Shown here one piece after another: positions 43,390 to 52,589 of a stretch of DNA of 64,000 nucleotides. Origin of the DNA: Pseudomonas putida NBRC 14164 (GTDB lineage Bacteria; Pseudomonadota; Gammaproteobacteria; Pseudomonadales; Pseudomonadaceae). Below the pieces are notes generated by a model. The model was given only the letters and a program-made list of their open reading frames with translations. It made no database searches and was not told the origin of the DNA. Within the stretch, counting starts at the first letter, position 1; each line of letters starts with the position of its first letter. The translations under genes and the position numbers were made by a program. The stretch covers positions 4,458,501 through 4,522,500 of the forward strand of contig NC_021505.1 of the NCBI RefSeq assembly GCF_000412675.1, given 5' to 3'.

Positions 43390-44559
43390 ATGCCCTCCGC
43401 CCCGGCCCGTCTGGCCTTCGCCCTCTGCCTGATCACCCTGGCCGTCAACCTGCAGGCCCCGCTGTACATCACCTACGCCGACCTTTCCGGCCAGGGCGCC
43501 GCTGCCACTGCGGTGGCGTTCTCCGGGTATGTGCTGGGCGTACTGCCCGTGCTACTGGCCCTGGGCGGCCTGGCCGACCGGGTCGGGCGCCGGCCACTGA
43601 TTGTGGCGGCACTTGCCCTGTCGATGATCGCCACCGTGCTGATGCTGCTGGCCCCCAGCCTGCAAACCCTCGGCCTTGCCCGGCTGTTCCTGGGCCTGGG
43701 CACCGGGCTGGCTTCGGCGACGGCCACCGCCTATATGGGCGAGCTGATGGGTAGCGAGCAAAGCCCCCGGGCCGCCAACTGGGTCACTGCCAGCACCTCG
43801 CTGGGCTTTGGCCTGGGCGCAGCGCTGACCAGCCTGTTCCTGCTGCGCGGCCCCAACCTCACTCCCGGCAGCTTCCACCTGCAACTGCTGTTGGCAGCCT
43901 TGGCCATCGTGCTGGTATGGCGCCTGCCCGACCCCCGCCCGGCACAACACAACCCCATGCTGCGCCTGCCCTGCTACCCGCGTGGCAGCGTGGCCTATGG
44001 CCTGGCCATTTTGCTGGCATGGGCCTGCGTGGGCCTGGTCATCGCCTTGCTGCCAAGCATCCTGCGCCAGCATGGCCTTAGTGCCTGGTCAGGGTTTTCG
44101 ACCTTCTGCGTGATCAGCTGCGGGCTGTTGTTCCAGCCAATGGCCCGGCGCCTGAGCAGCCGCACGGCCACGCTGCTGGGGCTACTGATACTGCCCTGCA
44201 GCTATTCCGTGCTGGCCTGGGGCGCGGACAGCGGGCAACTGAGTGCGGTATTGCTGGGTGCTTTGGCGGCCAGCAGTGCGTGCTACGGGTTTATCTACCT
44301 GGGTGGGCTGGCGGCGGTGAACCGGTTGGCTGGCAGTGAGAAAACACGGGCCAGTGCCGGGTTCTTCTTGCTGGCGTACCTGGGGTTCAGCTTGCCGGTA
44401 ATCTTTACCGGGTTGCTGAGTGACCGGTTGGGGTCACGGATGGCGTTGCTGGTGTTTGGCGGGGTGTTGGTAGTGGGCAGTGCAGCGGTTGGGCTGGCAT
44501 TGTGTTGGTCTGGCCGGACCCTATCGCCGGCAAGCCAGCTCCCACAGGGTTCGCGTTAA
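43390..44559 (+). CDS. MFS transporter whose 3' end runs into a REP
   Basis: 389 residues with twelve membrane helices; GLADRVGRRPLIVAALAL is the MFS loop 2-3 motif. The last residues RTLSPASQLPQGSR are read from the REP left unit, so the natural C terminus was probably changed by the insertion; the twelfth helix (LVFGGVLVVGSAAVGLALCW) is complete. The ATG at 43390 starts MPSAPARLAFALC. It is probably controlled by the divergent MocR gene. The substrate is unknown. Confidence 0.88.
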   Translation: MPSAPARLAFALCLITLAVNLQAPLYITYADLSGQGAAATAVAFSGYVLGVLPVLLALGGLADRVGRRPLIVAALALSMIATVLMLLAPSLQTLGLARLFLGLGTGLASATATAYMGELMGSEQSPRAANWVTASTSLGFGLGAALTSLFLLRGPNLTPGSFHLQLLLAALAIVLVWRLPDPRPAQHNPMLRLPCYPRGSVAYGLAILLAWACVGLVIALLPSILRQHGLSAWSGFSTFCVISCGLLFQPMARRLSSRTATLLGLLILPCSYSVLAWGADSGQLSAVLLGALAASSACYGFIYLGGLAAVNRLAGSEKTRASAGFFLLAYLGFSLPVIFTGLLSDRLGSRMALLVFGGVLVVGSAAVGLALCWSGRTLSPASQLPQGSR

Positions 44560-44611
44560 CTTCGGGTACCCGCGGGCCTTGTGGGAGCTGGCTTGCCGGC
44601 GATAGGGCCAG
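44511..44611. repeat. REP pair (inverted), GCCGGC type, overlapping an MFS gene
   Basis: TGGCCGGACCCTATCGCCGG faces GGCTTGCCGGCGATAGGGCC. The left unit is inside the reading frame of the MFS gene, which stops at 44559 in the spacer. Confidence 0.9.
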
Positions 44612-44631
44612 AACAGGGAATCTGAGTTGGC

Positions 44632-45393
44632 TCAGATCGCTGTGGCCCCGCCATCCACCGTCAGGCAATGCCCGGTGGTAAACGCCGCGCCATCGCTGCA
44701 CAGGTACAGCACGGCGCTGGCGATTTCCTCGACCTTGCCAATGCGCCCCACCGGGTGCATGGCCGCGGCGAACTCGGCCTTGCGTGGGTCGGCCTCGTAG
44801 GCGCGGCGGAACATGTCAGTGTCGATTACCGCCGGGCACACGGCATTCACGCGGATACCCTTCTTCGCGTATTCGATGGCTGCCGACTTGGTCAGGCCGA
44901 TCACCGCGTGCTTGCTGGCGCTGTAGATACTCATCTTCGGCGCCGCTCCCAGCCCCGCCACCGAGGCTGTATTGACGATCACCCCACCGCCTTGGGCCTG
45001 CAGCAAGGGCAACTGGTACTTCATGCACAGCCATACGCCCTTCACGTTCACGCCCATGATGGCATCGAACTCCGCCTCGCTGCCTTCAGCCAGCCGGTGC
45101 TGCTCAATCTCGATGCCGGCGTTGTTGAAGGCATAGTCCAGCCGGCCAAAGGCGGCGATCAGCCGCTCGTGCAACTGGCGCACCTCGGCGTCGCGGGTGA
45201 CGTCACAGGCAATGAACAACGCCTCGCCGCCTGCGGCGTTAATCTGCGCGACGGTGGCCTCGCCACCCAGCGGATCGAGGTCGGCCACCACCACCTTCAG
45301 GCCCTCGCGGGCGAACGCCAGGGCCGTTGCCCGGCCAATGCCGGCAGCGCCGCCGGTGACCAGCGCTACCTGGCCGGAAAAGGTCATGCTCAT
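44632..45393 (-). CDS. Short-chain dehydrogenase/reductase
   Basis: 253-residue classical SDR with cofactor motif VTGGAAGIGRATALAF, Asp in VVADLDP (favouring NAD over NADP), NNAGIE, the catalytic serine in NTASVAG and YSASK. It ends GHCLTVDGGATAI. The substrate is unknown. CAGGAG precedes the ATG at 45391-45393. It diverges from the quinone-reductase-type gene. Confidence 0.9.
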   Translation of the reverse strand: MSMTFSGQVALVTGGAAGIGRATALAFAREGLKVVVADLDPLGGEATVAQINAAGGEALFIACDVTRDAEVRQLHERLIAAFGRLDYAFNNAGIEIEQHRLAEGSEAEFDAIMGVNVKGVWLCMKYQLPLLQAQGGGVIVNTASVAGLGAAPKMSIYSASKHAVIGLTKSAAIEYAKKGIRVNAVCPAVIDTDMFRRAYEADPRKAEFAAAMHPVGRIGKVEEIASAVLYLCSDGAAFTTGHCLTVDGGATAI

Positions 45394-45569
45394 TGCGTGC
45401 TCCTGAAGGGGATGGTGGGGTTCAGAGCATAGTCAGCCACCGTCTGGCCGGGCAGCATCATCACACCAACGGTTGGGCTACCATGCTTGTCAGTGATGTT
45501 AACCACCTGCCTACATCAACAAGGTAGATTGAACACCTAGCATCTTCCACTGCCCACAAGGACCCCGCC

Positions 45570-46571
45570 ATGACCCAGACCAACCGCCGCTTCCTGCTCG
45601 CCAAACGCCCGGTCGGAGCCGTGCGCCGTGACGACTTCACCTTTGAAAGCGTGCCTGCCGAACAACCCGGCGAAGGCCAGGTGCTGGTACGCAACCTGTA
45701 CCTGTCGCTGGACCCGGCCATGCGCGGCTGGATGAACGAAGGCAAGTCCTACATCCCTCCCGTGGCCCTGGGCCAGGTAATGCGTGCCCTCGGCGTGGGC
45801 GAAGTGGTTGCCTCCAACCACCCGGCATACAAGCCGGGCGACCACGTTAGCGGCGCCCTTGGCGTGCAGGACTACTTCACCGGCGAGCCCCAGGGCCTGC
45901 ACAAGATCGACCCCAGCCTGGCGCCCCTTCCCCGCTACCTGTCGGCACTGGGCATGACCGGGATGACCGCCTACTTCGCCCTGCTGGAAGTAGGCCAGCC
46001 CAAAGCCGGCGAAACCGTGGTCATCTCCGGCGCGGCCGGTGCAGTGGGCAGCATTGTCGGGCAAATTGCCAAGGTCAAAGGCTGCCGCGTGGTCGGCATT
46101 GCCGGGGGCGCCGAGAAGTGCCAGTACCTGAAGGACGAACTGGGCTTTGACGGGGTGATCGACTACAAGGCCGAAGACGTGCTGGCCGGCCTGAAGCGCG
46201 AATGCCCCAAAGGCGTGGACGTGTACTTCGACAACGTGGGCGGCGACATCCTCGACGCCGTGCTGACCCGTATCAACTTCAAGGCCCGCATCGTGATTTG
46301 CGGCGCGATCAGCCAGTACAACAACAAGGAAGCGGTGAAAGGCCCGGCCAACTACCTGTCGCTGCTGGTGAACCGTGCCCGTATGGAAGGGTTTGTGGTG
46401 ATGGACCACGCCAAGGACTACGGCAAGGCCGCGCTGGAGATGGCCGGATGGCTGGCCAGTGGGCAGGTGAAGAGCAAGGAAGATGTGGTGGAGGGGCTGG
46501 AGACGTTCCCCGAGACGCTGCTGAAGCTGTTCAATGGGGAGAATTTTGGCAAGTTGGTGCTGAAGGTCTAA
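45570..46571 (+). CDS. NADP-dependent oxidoreductase (MDR, leukotriene B4/curcumin reductase type)
   Basis: 333 residues, zinc-independent medium-chain reductase. N-terminal LAKRPVGAVRRDDFTFE and YLSLDPAMRGWM match the CurA/YncB group; the cofactor loop is ISGAAGAVGSIVGQIAKVKG and the NADP-binding helix GGAEKCQYLKDELG. It reduces alpha,beta-unsaturated carbonyls; the natural substrate is unknown. AAGGAC precedes the ATG. Confidence 0.92.
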   Translation: MTQTNRRFLLAKRPVGAVRRDDFTFESVPAEQPGEGQVLVRNLYLSLDPAMRGWMNEGKSYIPPVALGQVMRALGVGEVVASNHPAYKPGDHVSGALGVQDYFTGEPQGLHKIDPSLAPLPRYLSALGMTGMTAYFALLEVGQPKAGETVVISGAAGAVGSIVGQIAKVKGCRVVGIAGGAEKCQYLKDELGFDGVIDYKAEDVLAGLKRECPKGVDVYFDNVGGDILDAVLTRINFKARIVICGAISQYNNKEAVKGPANYLSLLVNRARMEGFVVMDHAKDYGKAALEMAGWLASGQVKSKEDVVEGLETFPETLLKLFNGENFGKLVLKV

Positions 46572-46734
46572 CCCCTGTAGGCCTGCGCCGCACCCTGAAG
46601 GGGCGGCGCAGCCCCTGAAATCGGGCGCCAGCCCTTGTTGTGGCACTTTCGCCGCTTGTAGTTTTCCCCTCCCCCCGTACATTCAGGCATCGACAAACAC
46701 CCATTACGCAAGGTAGCGACAAGGTGGGCAACCG

Positions 46735-47760
46735 ATGCAGCAGCGCTTGAATGCCGGACTCGACTTTTGCAGGATCGCCGCCTGCTTCATGGTGGTACTC
46801 CTTCACATCGCGTCAGCCGGGGCGATCCAACTTGATGACAACTGGATGTCCTCCAACATCTACAACTCCTTGGTCAGGTCTTGCGTCCCGCTGTTCCTGA
46901 TGTTGTCCGGTGCCCTGTTGTTGAACCGAACTGAGGGTGCAATCACGTTCTACCAGAAGCGCTTCTTGCGCATACTTCCGCCGCTGCTGTTCTGGTCAGT
47001 GTTCTATGCACTGTGGCGGGACACCATGGGCGCCGGGTATGGCAGCCTGTGGCAAGCGACCGTGGCGATGCTTCATGGCCCCGTGTACTACCACCTCTGG
47101 TATCTGTACGCGATCATCGGCATCTACCTGTTCATGCCGTTCATGGCCAAGGTCTACCAACACTGCGGGCCGCAAGAGAAGCGGGTGTTCCTGGGCCTTT
47201 GGCTGGTTATCAGCTGCCTGCTGCCCACCGCCGCCCAGTTCAGCCCTGCACTGGCCAGCATGGTCCATACCTATGAGTTGTTTTCGTTCATGGGGTTTGC
47301 GGGTTATGCATTCCTGGGGGCTTACGTCTACGAACGGATTCGGCAGCACGGCCCTGGCAACCCTTGGGTAAACCTTGGCGGCTTCGCCATCACCGGCGCC
47401 CTGACCGCCGCCGCCACGCACACCCTGTCCATGCAGCAAGGCGAGCCCAGCCAGATTTTCTATTCCTACGTATCCCCGTTGGTGGTACTGGCCGCCATCT
47501 TCGCCTTCCGCCTGCTGCTTGCGCTCGGCGGGCGACTGGTACAGCACAGCAAGCTGCTGGCCGAGCTGTCTGGTTGCACGTTGGGCCTGTACTGCTTGCA
47601 CGTTTTCGTCATGAACAGGGCCAGTATCTTCTACGGCCCGCTGATCGAGGGGCAGTCGCTGGCGTGGTTGATACCCGCACTGGCGGTGGCTGTGTTCGTG
47701 CTGACATTACTACCGATCTACCTGATCAGGCTGTTGAGGCCGGTGCGCGCCGTGATCTGA
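46735..47760 (+). CDS. Acyltransferase family 3 membrane protein (O-acetyltransferase-like)
   Basis: 341 residues, about ten membrane helices. Family marks are RIAACFMVVLLHIASAGA with the catalytic histidine, FLMLSGALLL and RFLRILPPLLFWSV; near the end, GLYCLHVFVM. These proteins move acetyl or succinyl groups across the membrane onto polysaccharides. It is 2.4 kb before the polysaccharide cluster but separated by pyrF and others, so a link is only possible. AAGGTGGG precedes the ATG. Confidence 0.88.
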   Translation: MQQRLNAGLDFCRIAACFMVVLLHIASAGAIQLDDNWMSSNIYNSLVRSCVPLFLMLSGALLLNRTEGAITFYQKRFLRILPPLLFWSVFYALWRDTMGAGYGSLWQATVAMLHGPVYYHLWYLYAIIGIYLFMPFMAKVYQHCGPQEKRVFLGLWLVISCLLPTAAQFSPALASMVHTYELFSFMGFAGYAFLGAYVYERIRQHGPGNPWVNLGGFAITGALTAAATHTLSMQQGEPSQIFYSYVSPLVVLAAIFAFRLLLALGGRLVQHSKLLAELSGCTLGLYCLHVFVMNRASIFYGPLIEGQSLAWLIPALAVAVFVLTLLPIYLIRLLRPVRAVI

Positions 47761-47798
47761 CTGCGGTAGCGCCAATGTGGGAGCGGACAGATACAAAA

Positions 47799-47826
47799 AA
47801 AGGCCAGCACACTCGTGCTGGCCTTT
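47799..47826. terminator. Bidirectional terminator between the acyltransferase and pyrF
   Basis: AAAGGCCAGCAC-actc-GTGCTGGCCTTT, with an A run on the left; it serves both convergent genes. Confidence 0.9.
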
Positions 47827-47844
47827 CTAAATAACGCGGTCTAT

Positions 47845-48546
47845 TTACCCACGAATTTCCGCAACCACAGCAGCCAGCGCCTGCGCCGGGTCTGCGGCCT
47901 GGCTGATCGGCCGGCCGATCACCAGGTAATCCGAACCCGCATCCAGCGCCTGGCGCGGGGTGAGGATACGACGCTGGTCGTCCTGCGCGCTGCCCGCCGG
48001 GCGAATGCCCGGGGTTACCAGCTGCAGCGACGGGTGCGCCGCCTTCAGCGCCGGGGCCTCCAGCGCCGAGCACACCAAACCGTCCATGCCCGCCTTCTGT
48101 GCCAGTGCCGCCAGGCGCAGTACCTGCTCTTGCGGGTCGACGTCCAGGCCAATGCCGGCCAGGTCTTCACGCTCCATGCTGGTCAGCACGGTCACGCCAA
48201 TCAGCAATGGCTGCTGGCCGCTGCGCTTGTCCAGCACTTCACGGCAGGCGGCCATCATGCGCAGGCCACCGGAGCAATGCACGTTCACCATCCACACACC
48301 CATCTCGGCGGCAGCCTTTACCGCCATGGCCGTGGTGTTGGGGATGTCGTGGAACTTGAGGTCCAGGAACACTTCGAAGCCCTTGGCACAAAGGGTTTCG
48401 ACGATACCCGAAGCGCTGCTGGTGAACAGCTCCTTGCCAACCTTCACCCGGCACAGCGCGGGGTCTAGCTGGTCAGCCAGCTTCAGGGCGGCCTCACGGG
48501 TAGGGAAATCCAGGGCGACGATCAGGGGCGTCTGGCAGGCGGACAT
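47845..48546 (-). CDS. pyrF: Orotidine 5'-phosphate decarboxylase
   Basis: 233 residues. It decarboxylates OMP to UMP. The start PLIVALDFPTREAALKLAD and the catalytic D-x-K-x-x-D array (VFLDLKFHDIPNT) are intact; the phosphate-binding end is YLVIGRPISQA. The ATG at 48544-48546 (MSACQTP) is preferred; a longer frame reaching 48699 overlaps the promoter region. Confidence 0.96.
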   Translation of the reverse strand: MSACQTPLIVALDFPTREAALKLADQLDPALCRVKVGKELFTSSASGIVETLCAKGFEVFLDLKFHDIPNTTAMAVKAAAEMGVWMVNVHCSGGLRMMAACREVLDKRSGQQPLLIGVTVLTSMEREDLAGIGLDVDPQEQVLRLAALAQKAGMDGLVCSALEAPALKAAHPSLQLVTPGIRPAGSAQDDQRRILTPRQALDAGSDYLVIGRPISQAADPAQALAAVVAEIRG

Positions 48547-48729
48547 GGGCAGGGTCTCTTGGCAAGTCGAAAACGGCGCGCATTGTAAACGAAGTGACGC
48601 AGGCTTTGGGGCCCGCGGGTCACGGAATTGGCCCGGCGGCGGCTGGCTCCTATAATTGAACCAACGGAACGGGTTACTGCTCAAATTTCGTACAAGCACT
48701 GCCCCACCACCCGTTTAAGGAGAACGACA

Positions 48730-48897
48730 ATGCCCTGGTATGCCTGGCTGATCCTCATCATAGCCCTCGGCTCCATCGTCGGTGGGCTGATGATGCTGCG
48801 CGATACGGCAAAAAAACTGCCATTGACTGACGAGCAACTGCGCAAGGTGCATGAGCGCAATGCCGAGGCAGATGCCAAGGATGCGCAGGACCGCTAA
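48730..48897 (+). CDS. DUF2897 small membrane protein
   Basis: 55 residues with one N-terminal membrane helix (WLILIIALGSIVGGLMML) and a charged C-terminal tail (LTDEQLRKVHERNAEADAKD). It matches the short gammaproteobacterial family DUF2897. AAGGAG precedes the ATG at 48730. It is divergent from pyrF. The function is unknown. Confidence 0.85.
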   Translation: MPWYAWLILIIALGSIVGGLMMLRDTAKKLPLTDEQLRKVHERNAEADAKDAQDR

Positions 48898-49062
48898 AAG
48901 GTTTAAGCATCGGGTTTTACAGCCGTTTTGAAGGCGGCTTTTTGACGACCACCGAATAGAACTTTTAACCCGTTGTTTTATGGGATTTTTACTTCACCAA
49001 GCTTTATCCCTTCCAAACAAAAAACCGCCCCTGCCTCAATCACTCTTCAACAATGAGGGTGG

Positions 49063-49110
49063 TCCAGGCAGGAGCGGCCTTGTGTCGCAACGGGCTGCAA
49101 AGCAGCCCCG
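49063..49110 (+). repeat. Single REP element, the last before the polysaccharide cluster
   Basis: CAGGCAGGAGCGGCCTTGTG with the hairpin GGGCTGCAAAGCAGCCC. It lies between convergent genes. I see no further full REP to the right edge of the window. Confidence 0.8.
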
Positions 49111-49153
49111 TTTTCTGAAGGGCAACCCCACCCGCAGGCTGCCGTGCTGCCCC

Positions 49154-49489
49154 TTACTCCACCATCACCTTGTCCCGGTTACGCTCCAGCAACGCGTTCC
49201 CGATCCCTTTGATCTCCAGCAGTTCATCCACCGAAGCAAACGGCCCGTTGGCCTCCCGGTAAGCCACGATGGCCTCGGCCTTGGCCTTCCCTATCCCGTT
49301 CAGCTCCTTCTGCAAGGTAAGCGCATCAGCCTTGTTCAGGTCCAGCCGCGGCGCCTGCTGGGCTTGCACCTGGGCCACCACCGGAGACGGCTCGAGCACC
49401 ACCGCGGTACTGGCAGGGGCCGCGCTAAGGGAGAAAGACAGGCTGGCGAACAGCGGCAGCAGCAGGTACGACAGAACGTTGTTACGCAT
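49154..49489 (-). CDS. ComEA-family helix-hairpin-helix DNA-binding protein
   Basis: 111 residues. A signal peptide (LLLPLFASLSFSLSAAPA) and a short linker precede two helix-hairpin-helix motifs (LNGIGKAKAEAIVAYR; LLEIKGIGNALLERN). It is probably a periplasmic double-stranded-DNA-binding protein of the type used in DNA uptake. The ATG at 49487-49489 (MRNNVLSY) follows AAGGAG. Confidence 0.9.
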   Translation of the reverse strand: MRNNVLSYLLLPLFASLSFSLSAAPASTAVVLEPSPVVAQVQAQQAPRLDLNKADALTLQKELNGIGKAKAEAIVAYREANGPFASVDELLEIKGIGNALLERNRDKVMVE

Positions 49490-50174
49490 TGATGAACACT
49501 CCTTGGGTTGGTCATTTTCCAGCAGCCGTTTTCCTTCGGCTGCGCAACAAACCCTAGCGGTTCTGCGATTTTGCAAACAGCGACTCGGCCCATTTAATCG
49601 TTACCGAATCCAACAGTAAAAAAAGCAACTTTGGCCACACGAAAATGATGGCGTTACGCCATATTTCAAGTTAACTTCATGAAAAAAAAGCGATAGCAAA
49701 TCGCCGCCAGGTAAATTCCCCTTTAACCTGGGTTTCATTCAGTCCAAACGCTGTTGTTTTTCCTACAAGCCTTGCCGGATAAGGCTCCCACCCGTTCGTC
49801 GTATACCTTGGTGATATTGACTTCATTGGCATGATGTCTGAATAACATCAAACAATCGTTTTTATTGATCATTTAAACAAAAATAGGATCCAATCCATCG
49901 ATACTTGTCGGCGTTTTCCTTCGATCAGGGGAAAAAAACGTGCCAGATGGGATGTCATAGTGATGACGAAATGATAAATTTGCGGACTTAGGACAACCGC
50001 TTCGCTTGAAGGATCCGAGCAGAATGAATTTTTTTTCACCTCCCCCCTTGGCCGTGCCCGATTTCCGTCGAGCTGCGCCACCAGGCCACCCCAGGCCGAT
50101 CTGAGTAACACCCGAGATCCTTACCGTTAGCGCCAGTTCCAACCGCCTTCACTCTCATACAGAAGACCGTCGCC
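49490..50174 (+). promoter_or_regulatory. Long AT-richer leader before the polysaccharide cluster
   Basis: 685 bases without a credible gene; short minus-strand frames at 49869-50142 look random. It contains several A/T runs, a small hairpin AGCCTTGCCGGATAAGGCT at about 49768-49786 and GCGAT..ATCGC at about 49690. It must hold the comEA promoter and probably that of wecB. I see no consensus JUMPStart element. The length suggests a regulated, untranslated leader. Confidence 0.4.
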
Positions 50175-51317
50175 GTGTCCCTCAAGACCCTCATCGTATT
50201 TGGCACCCGCCCAGAAGCCATCAAAATGGCACCGCTGGCCCTCAACCTTGCCCAGGACGACCGTTTCGAGTCGCGCGTCTGCGTTACCGGCCAGCACCGG
50301 CAGATGCTTGACCAGGTACTGGAACTGTTCGAGATCACGCCCGACTACGACTTGAACATCATGAAGCCCGGCCAGGACCTGACCGATGTGACCACTGCAA
50401 TCCTGCAGGGCCTGAAACCTGTGCTGGCCGAGTTCAAGCCCGATGTGGTACTGGTGCACGGCGACACCGCAACAACCCTGGCCACCAGCCTGGCCGCCTA
50501 CTACCAGCAGATTCCGATCGCCCACGTGGAAGCAGGCCTGCGCACCGGCAACCTGTATTCGCCTTGGCCAGCAGAAGGCAACCGCCGCCTGACCGGCGCC
50601 CTAGCCGCCCTGCACTTCGCGCCTACCAGCAACTCGCAGGAAAACCTGCTGCGTGAAGGCACCGACCCCGCGACCATCTACACCACTGGCAACACGGTGA
50701 TCGATGCGCTGCTGGAAGTAGTCCGCAAGCTGGAAAGCCCAGCACTGAAAAGCCAGTTCGAAGCCCAGTTCAGCTTCCTGAACCCGGAGCGCCGCATGGT
50801 GCTGGTCACCGGCCACCGCCGCGAGAACTTTGGTGGAGGCTTCGAGCGTATCTGCCAGGGCCTGGTACAGACCGCGCGTCAATTCCCTGACGTGGATATC
50901 GTCTACCCGGTCCACCTGAACCCGAACGTACGCGAACCGGTTAACCGCTTGTTGGCCGACGTCAACAACATCCACCTGATCGAGCCGCTGGACTACCTGC
51001 CGTTCGTCTACCTGATGACCCGCTCGTACCTGATCCTCACCGACTCCGGCGGCATCCAGGAAGAAGCCCCGGCACTGGGCAAGCCGGTACTGGTCATGCG
51101 TGACACCACCGAGCGCCCTGAAGCCGTGGCAGCCGGTACCGTCAAGCTGGTGGGCACCGATGTGGCATCGATCACCGAAAACCTGGCGAAACTGCTCACC
51201 GACGAGGCGACCTACCGCGAGATGAGCTTCGCCCACAACCCCTACGGCGATGGAAAAGCGTGCGCGCGAATCCTCGACGCACTCTCCGCATTCTCTAACT
51301 CCAAGGACGCAGCATGA
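50175..51317 (+). CDS. wecB: UDP-N-acetylglucosamine 2-epimerase (non-hydrolysing)
   Basis: 380 residues. It interconverts UDP-GlcNAc and UDP-ManNAc. The start LIVFGTRPEAIKMAPL, HGDTATTLAT, HVEAGLRTGN and TDSGGIQEEAP are all typical, with the catalytic acidic and histidine residues retained. The start is GTG at 50175 with only a weak ribosome site. Its stop overlaps the wecC ATG by four bases, so the two are coupled: their joint product is UDP-ManNAcA for a surface glycan. Confidence 0.95.
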   Translation: MSLKTLIVFGTRPEAIKMAPLALNLAQDDRFESRVCVTGQHRQMLDQVLELFEITPDYDLNIMKPGQDLTDVTTAILQGLKPVLAEFKPDVVLVHGDTATTLATSLAAYYQQIPIAHVEAGLRTGNLYSPWPAEGNRRLTGALAALHFAPTSNSQENLLREGTDPATIYTTGNTVIDALLEVVRKLESPALKSQFEAQFSFLNPERRMVLVTGHRRENFGGGFERICQGLVQTARQFPDVDIVYPVHLNPNVREPVNRLLADVNNIHLIEPLDYLPFVYLMTRSYLILTDSGGIQEEAPALGKPVLVMRDTTERPEAVAAGTVKLVGTDVASITENLAKLLTDEATYREMSFAHNPYGDGKACARILDALSAFSNSKDAA

Positions 51318-52576
51318 GCTTCAACAAGATTTCCGTCGTAGGCCTGGGCTATATCGGCCTGCCAACCGCTGCCGTTTTCGCCGCCCGCAAGAAGCAAGTC
51401 ATCGGTATCGATGTTAACCAGCACGCGGTCGACACCATCAACCGTGGCGAAATCCACATCGTCGAGCCTGAGTTGGACATGGTGGTACACGCCGCCGTAA
51501 CCGAAGGCTACCTGCGCGCCTCCACCGTGCCGGAAGCAGCCGATGCCTTCCTGATCGCCGTGCCGACCCCGTTCATGGACGACCACCAGCCGGACCTGAG
51601 CTACATCGAGTCCGCGAGCAAGGCCATCGCGCCTGTGCTGAAAAAGGGTGACCTGGTCATCCTGGAGTCCACCTCCCCGGTCGGCGCCACCGAGCAGATG
51701 GCGTTCTGGCTGGCCCAGGCCCGCCCAGACCTGAGCTTCCCGCAGACCCACGGTGAAGATTCCGACGTGCGCATCGCCCACTGCCCTGAGCGCGTATTGC
51801 CAGGCCACGTGCTGCGCGAGCTGGTGGAAAACGACCGCATCATCGGCGGCATGACCAGGAAGTGCTCCGAAGCAGCCGTACGCCTGTACCGCACCTTCGT
51901 CGAAGGCGAGTGCATCATCACCAACGCCCGCACTGCCGAAATGTGCAAGCTGACCGAAAACAGCTTCCGTGACGTGAACATTGCCTTCGCCAACGAACTG
52001 TCGATCATCTGCGACAAGCTGGACATCGATGTGTGGGAGCTTATTCGCCTGGCCAACCACCACCCGCGCGTCAACATTCTGCAGCCTGGCCCAGGTGTTG
52101 GCGGCCACTGCATCGCCGTGGACCCATGGTTCATCGTCAGCCAGACCCCAGAGCAGGCGCGCCTGATCCGCACCGCCCGTGTGGTCAACGACAGCAAGCC
52201 TGAGTGGGTGATCGACAAGGTCAAGATGGCCCTGGCCAACTTCCTGATCAAGAACCCGAGCAAGTCCGCCCAGCAAGTGAAAATCGCCTGCTACGGCCTG
52301 GCCTTCAAGGCTGACATCGACGACCTGCGCGAAAGCCCGGCCCTGAGCATTGCCGAGCGCCTGGGCAACGAACTGGAAGCCACCCTGCAACTGGTCGAGC
52401 CGAACATTGAAGCGCTGCCACAACTTCTGGCCCGCCATGAACACGTGGACTTCGACTACGCCCAGGACAGCGCCGACATCCACGTGCTGCTGGTGAAGCA
52501 CCGCGAATTCCGCGGCACCTTCAACGTACGCGATGCAGCGTTCGTGATCGACGCCGCTGGCGTTACCCAGGCCTGA
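51314..52576 (+). CDS. wecC: UDP-N-acetyl-D-mannosamine dehydrogenase
   Basis: 420 residues. It oxidises UDP-ManNAc to UDP-ManNAcA in two NAD-dependent steps. The Rossmann loop is VVGLGYIGLPTAAVFA, the catalytic cysteine lies in GVGGHCIAVDPWF, and the C-terminal domain holds GLAFKADIDDLRESP. The ATG overlaps the end of wecB (ATGA). The giant transferase follows 13 bp after the stop. Confidence 0.95.
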   Translation: MSFNKISVVGLGYIGLPTAAVFAARKKQVIGIDVNQHAVDTINRGEIHIVEPELDMVVHAAVTEGYLRASTVPEAADAFLIAVPTPFMDDHQPDLSYIESASKAIAPVLKKGDLVILESTSPVGATEQMAFWLAQARPDLSFPQTHGEDSDVRIAHCPERVLPGHVLRELVENDRIIGGMTRKCSEAAVRLYRTFVEGECIITNARTAEMCKLTENSFRDVNIAFANELSIICDKLDIDVWELIRLANHHPRVNILQPGPGVGGHCIAVDPWFIVSQTPEQARLIRTARVVNDSKPEWVIDKVKMALANFLIKNPSKSAQQVKIACYGLAFKADIDDLRESPALSIAERLGNELEATLQLVEPNIEALPQLLARHEHVDFDYAQDSADIHVLLVKHREFRGTFNVRDAAFVIDAAGVTQA

Positions 52577-52589
52577 TGGACCCAACCGC

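Noticed and set aside
49869..50142. Two overlapping minus-strand frames of 80-89 codons upstream of wecB
   Set aside because: No ribosome site, random composition and an AT-rich leader context; they are more likely non-coding.
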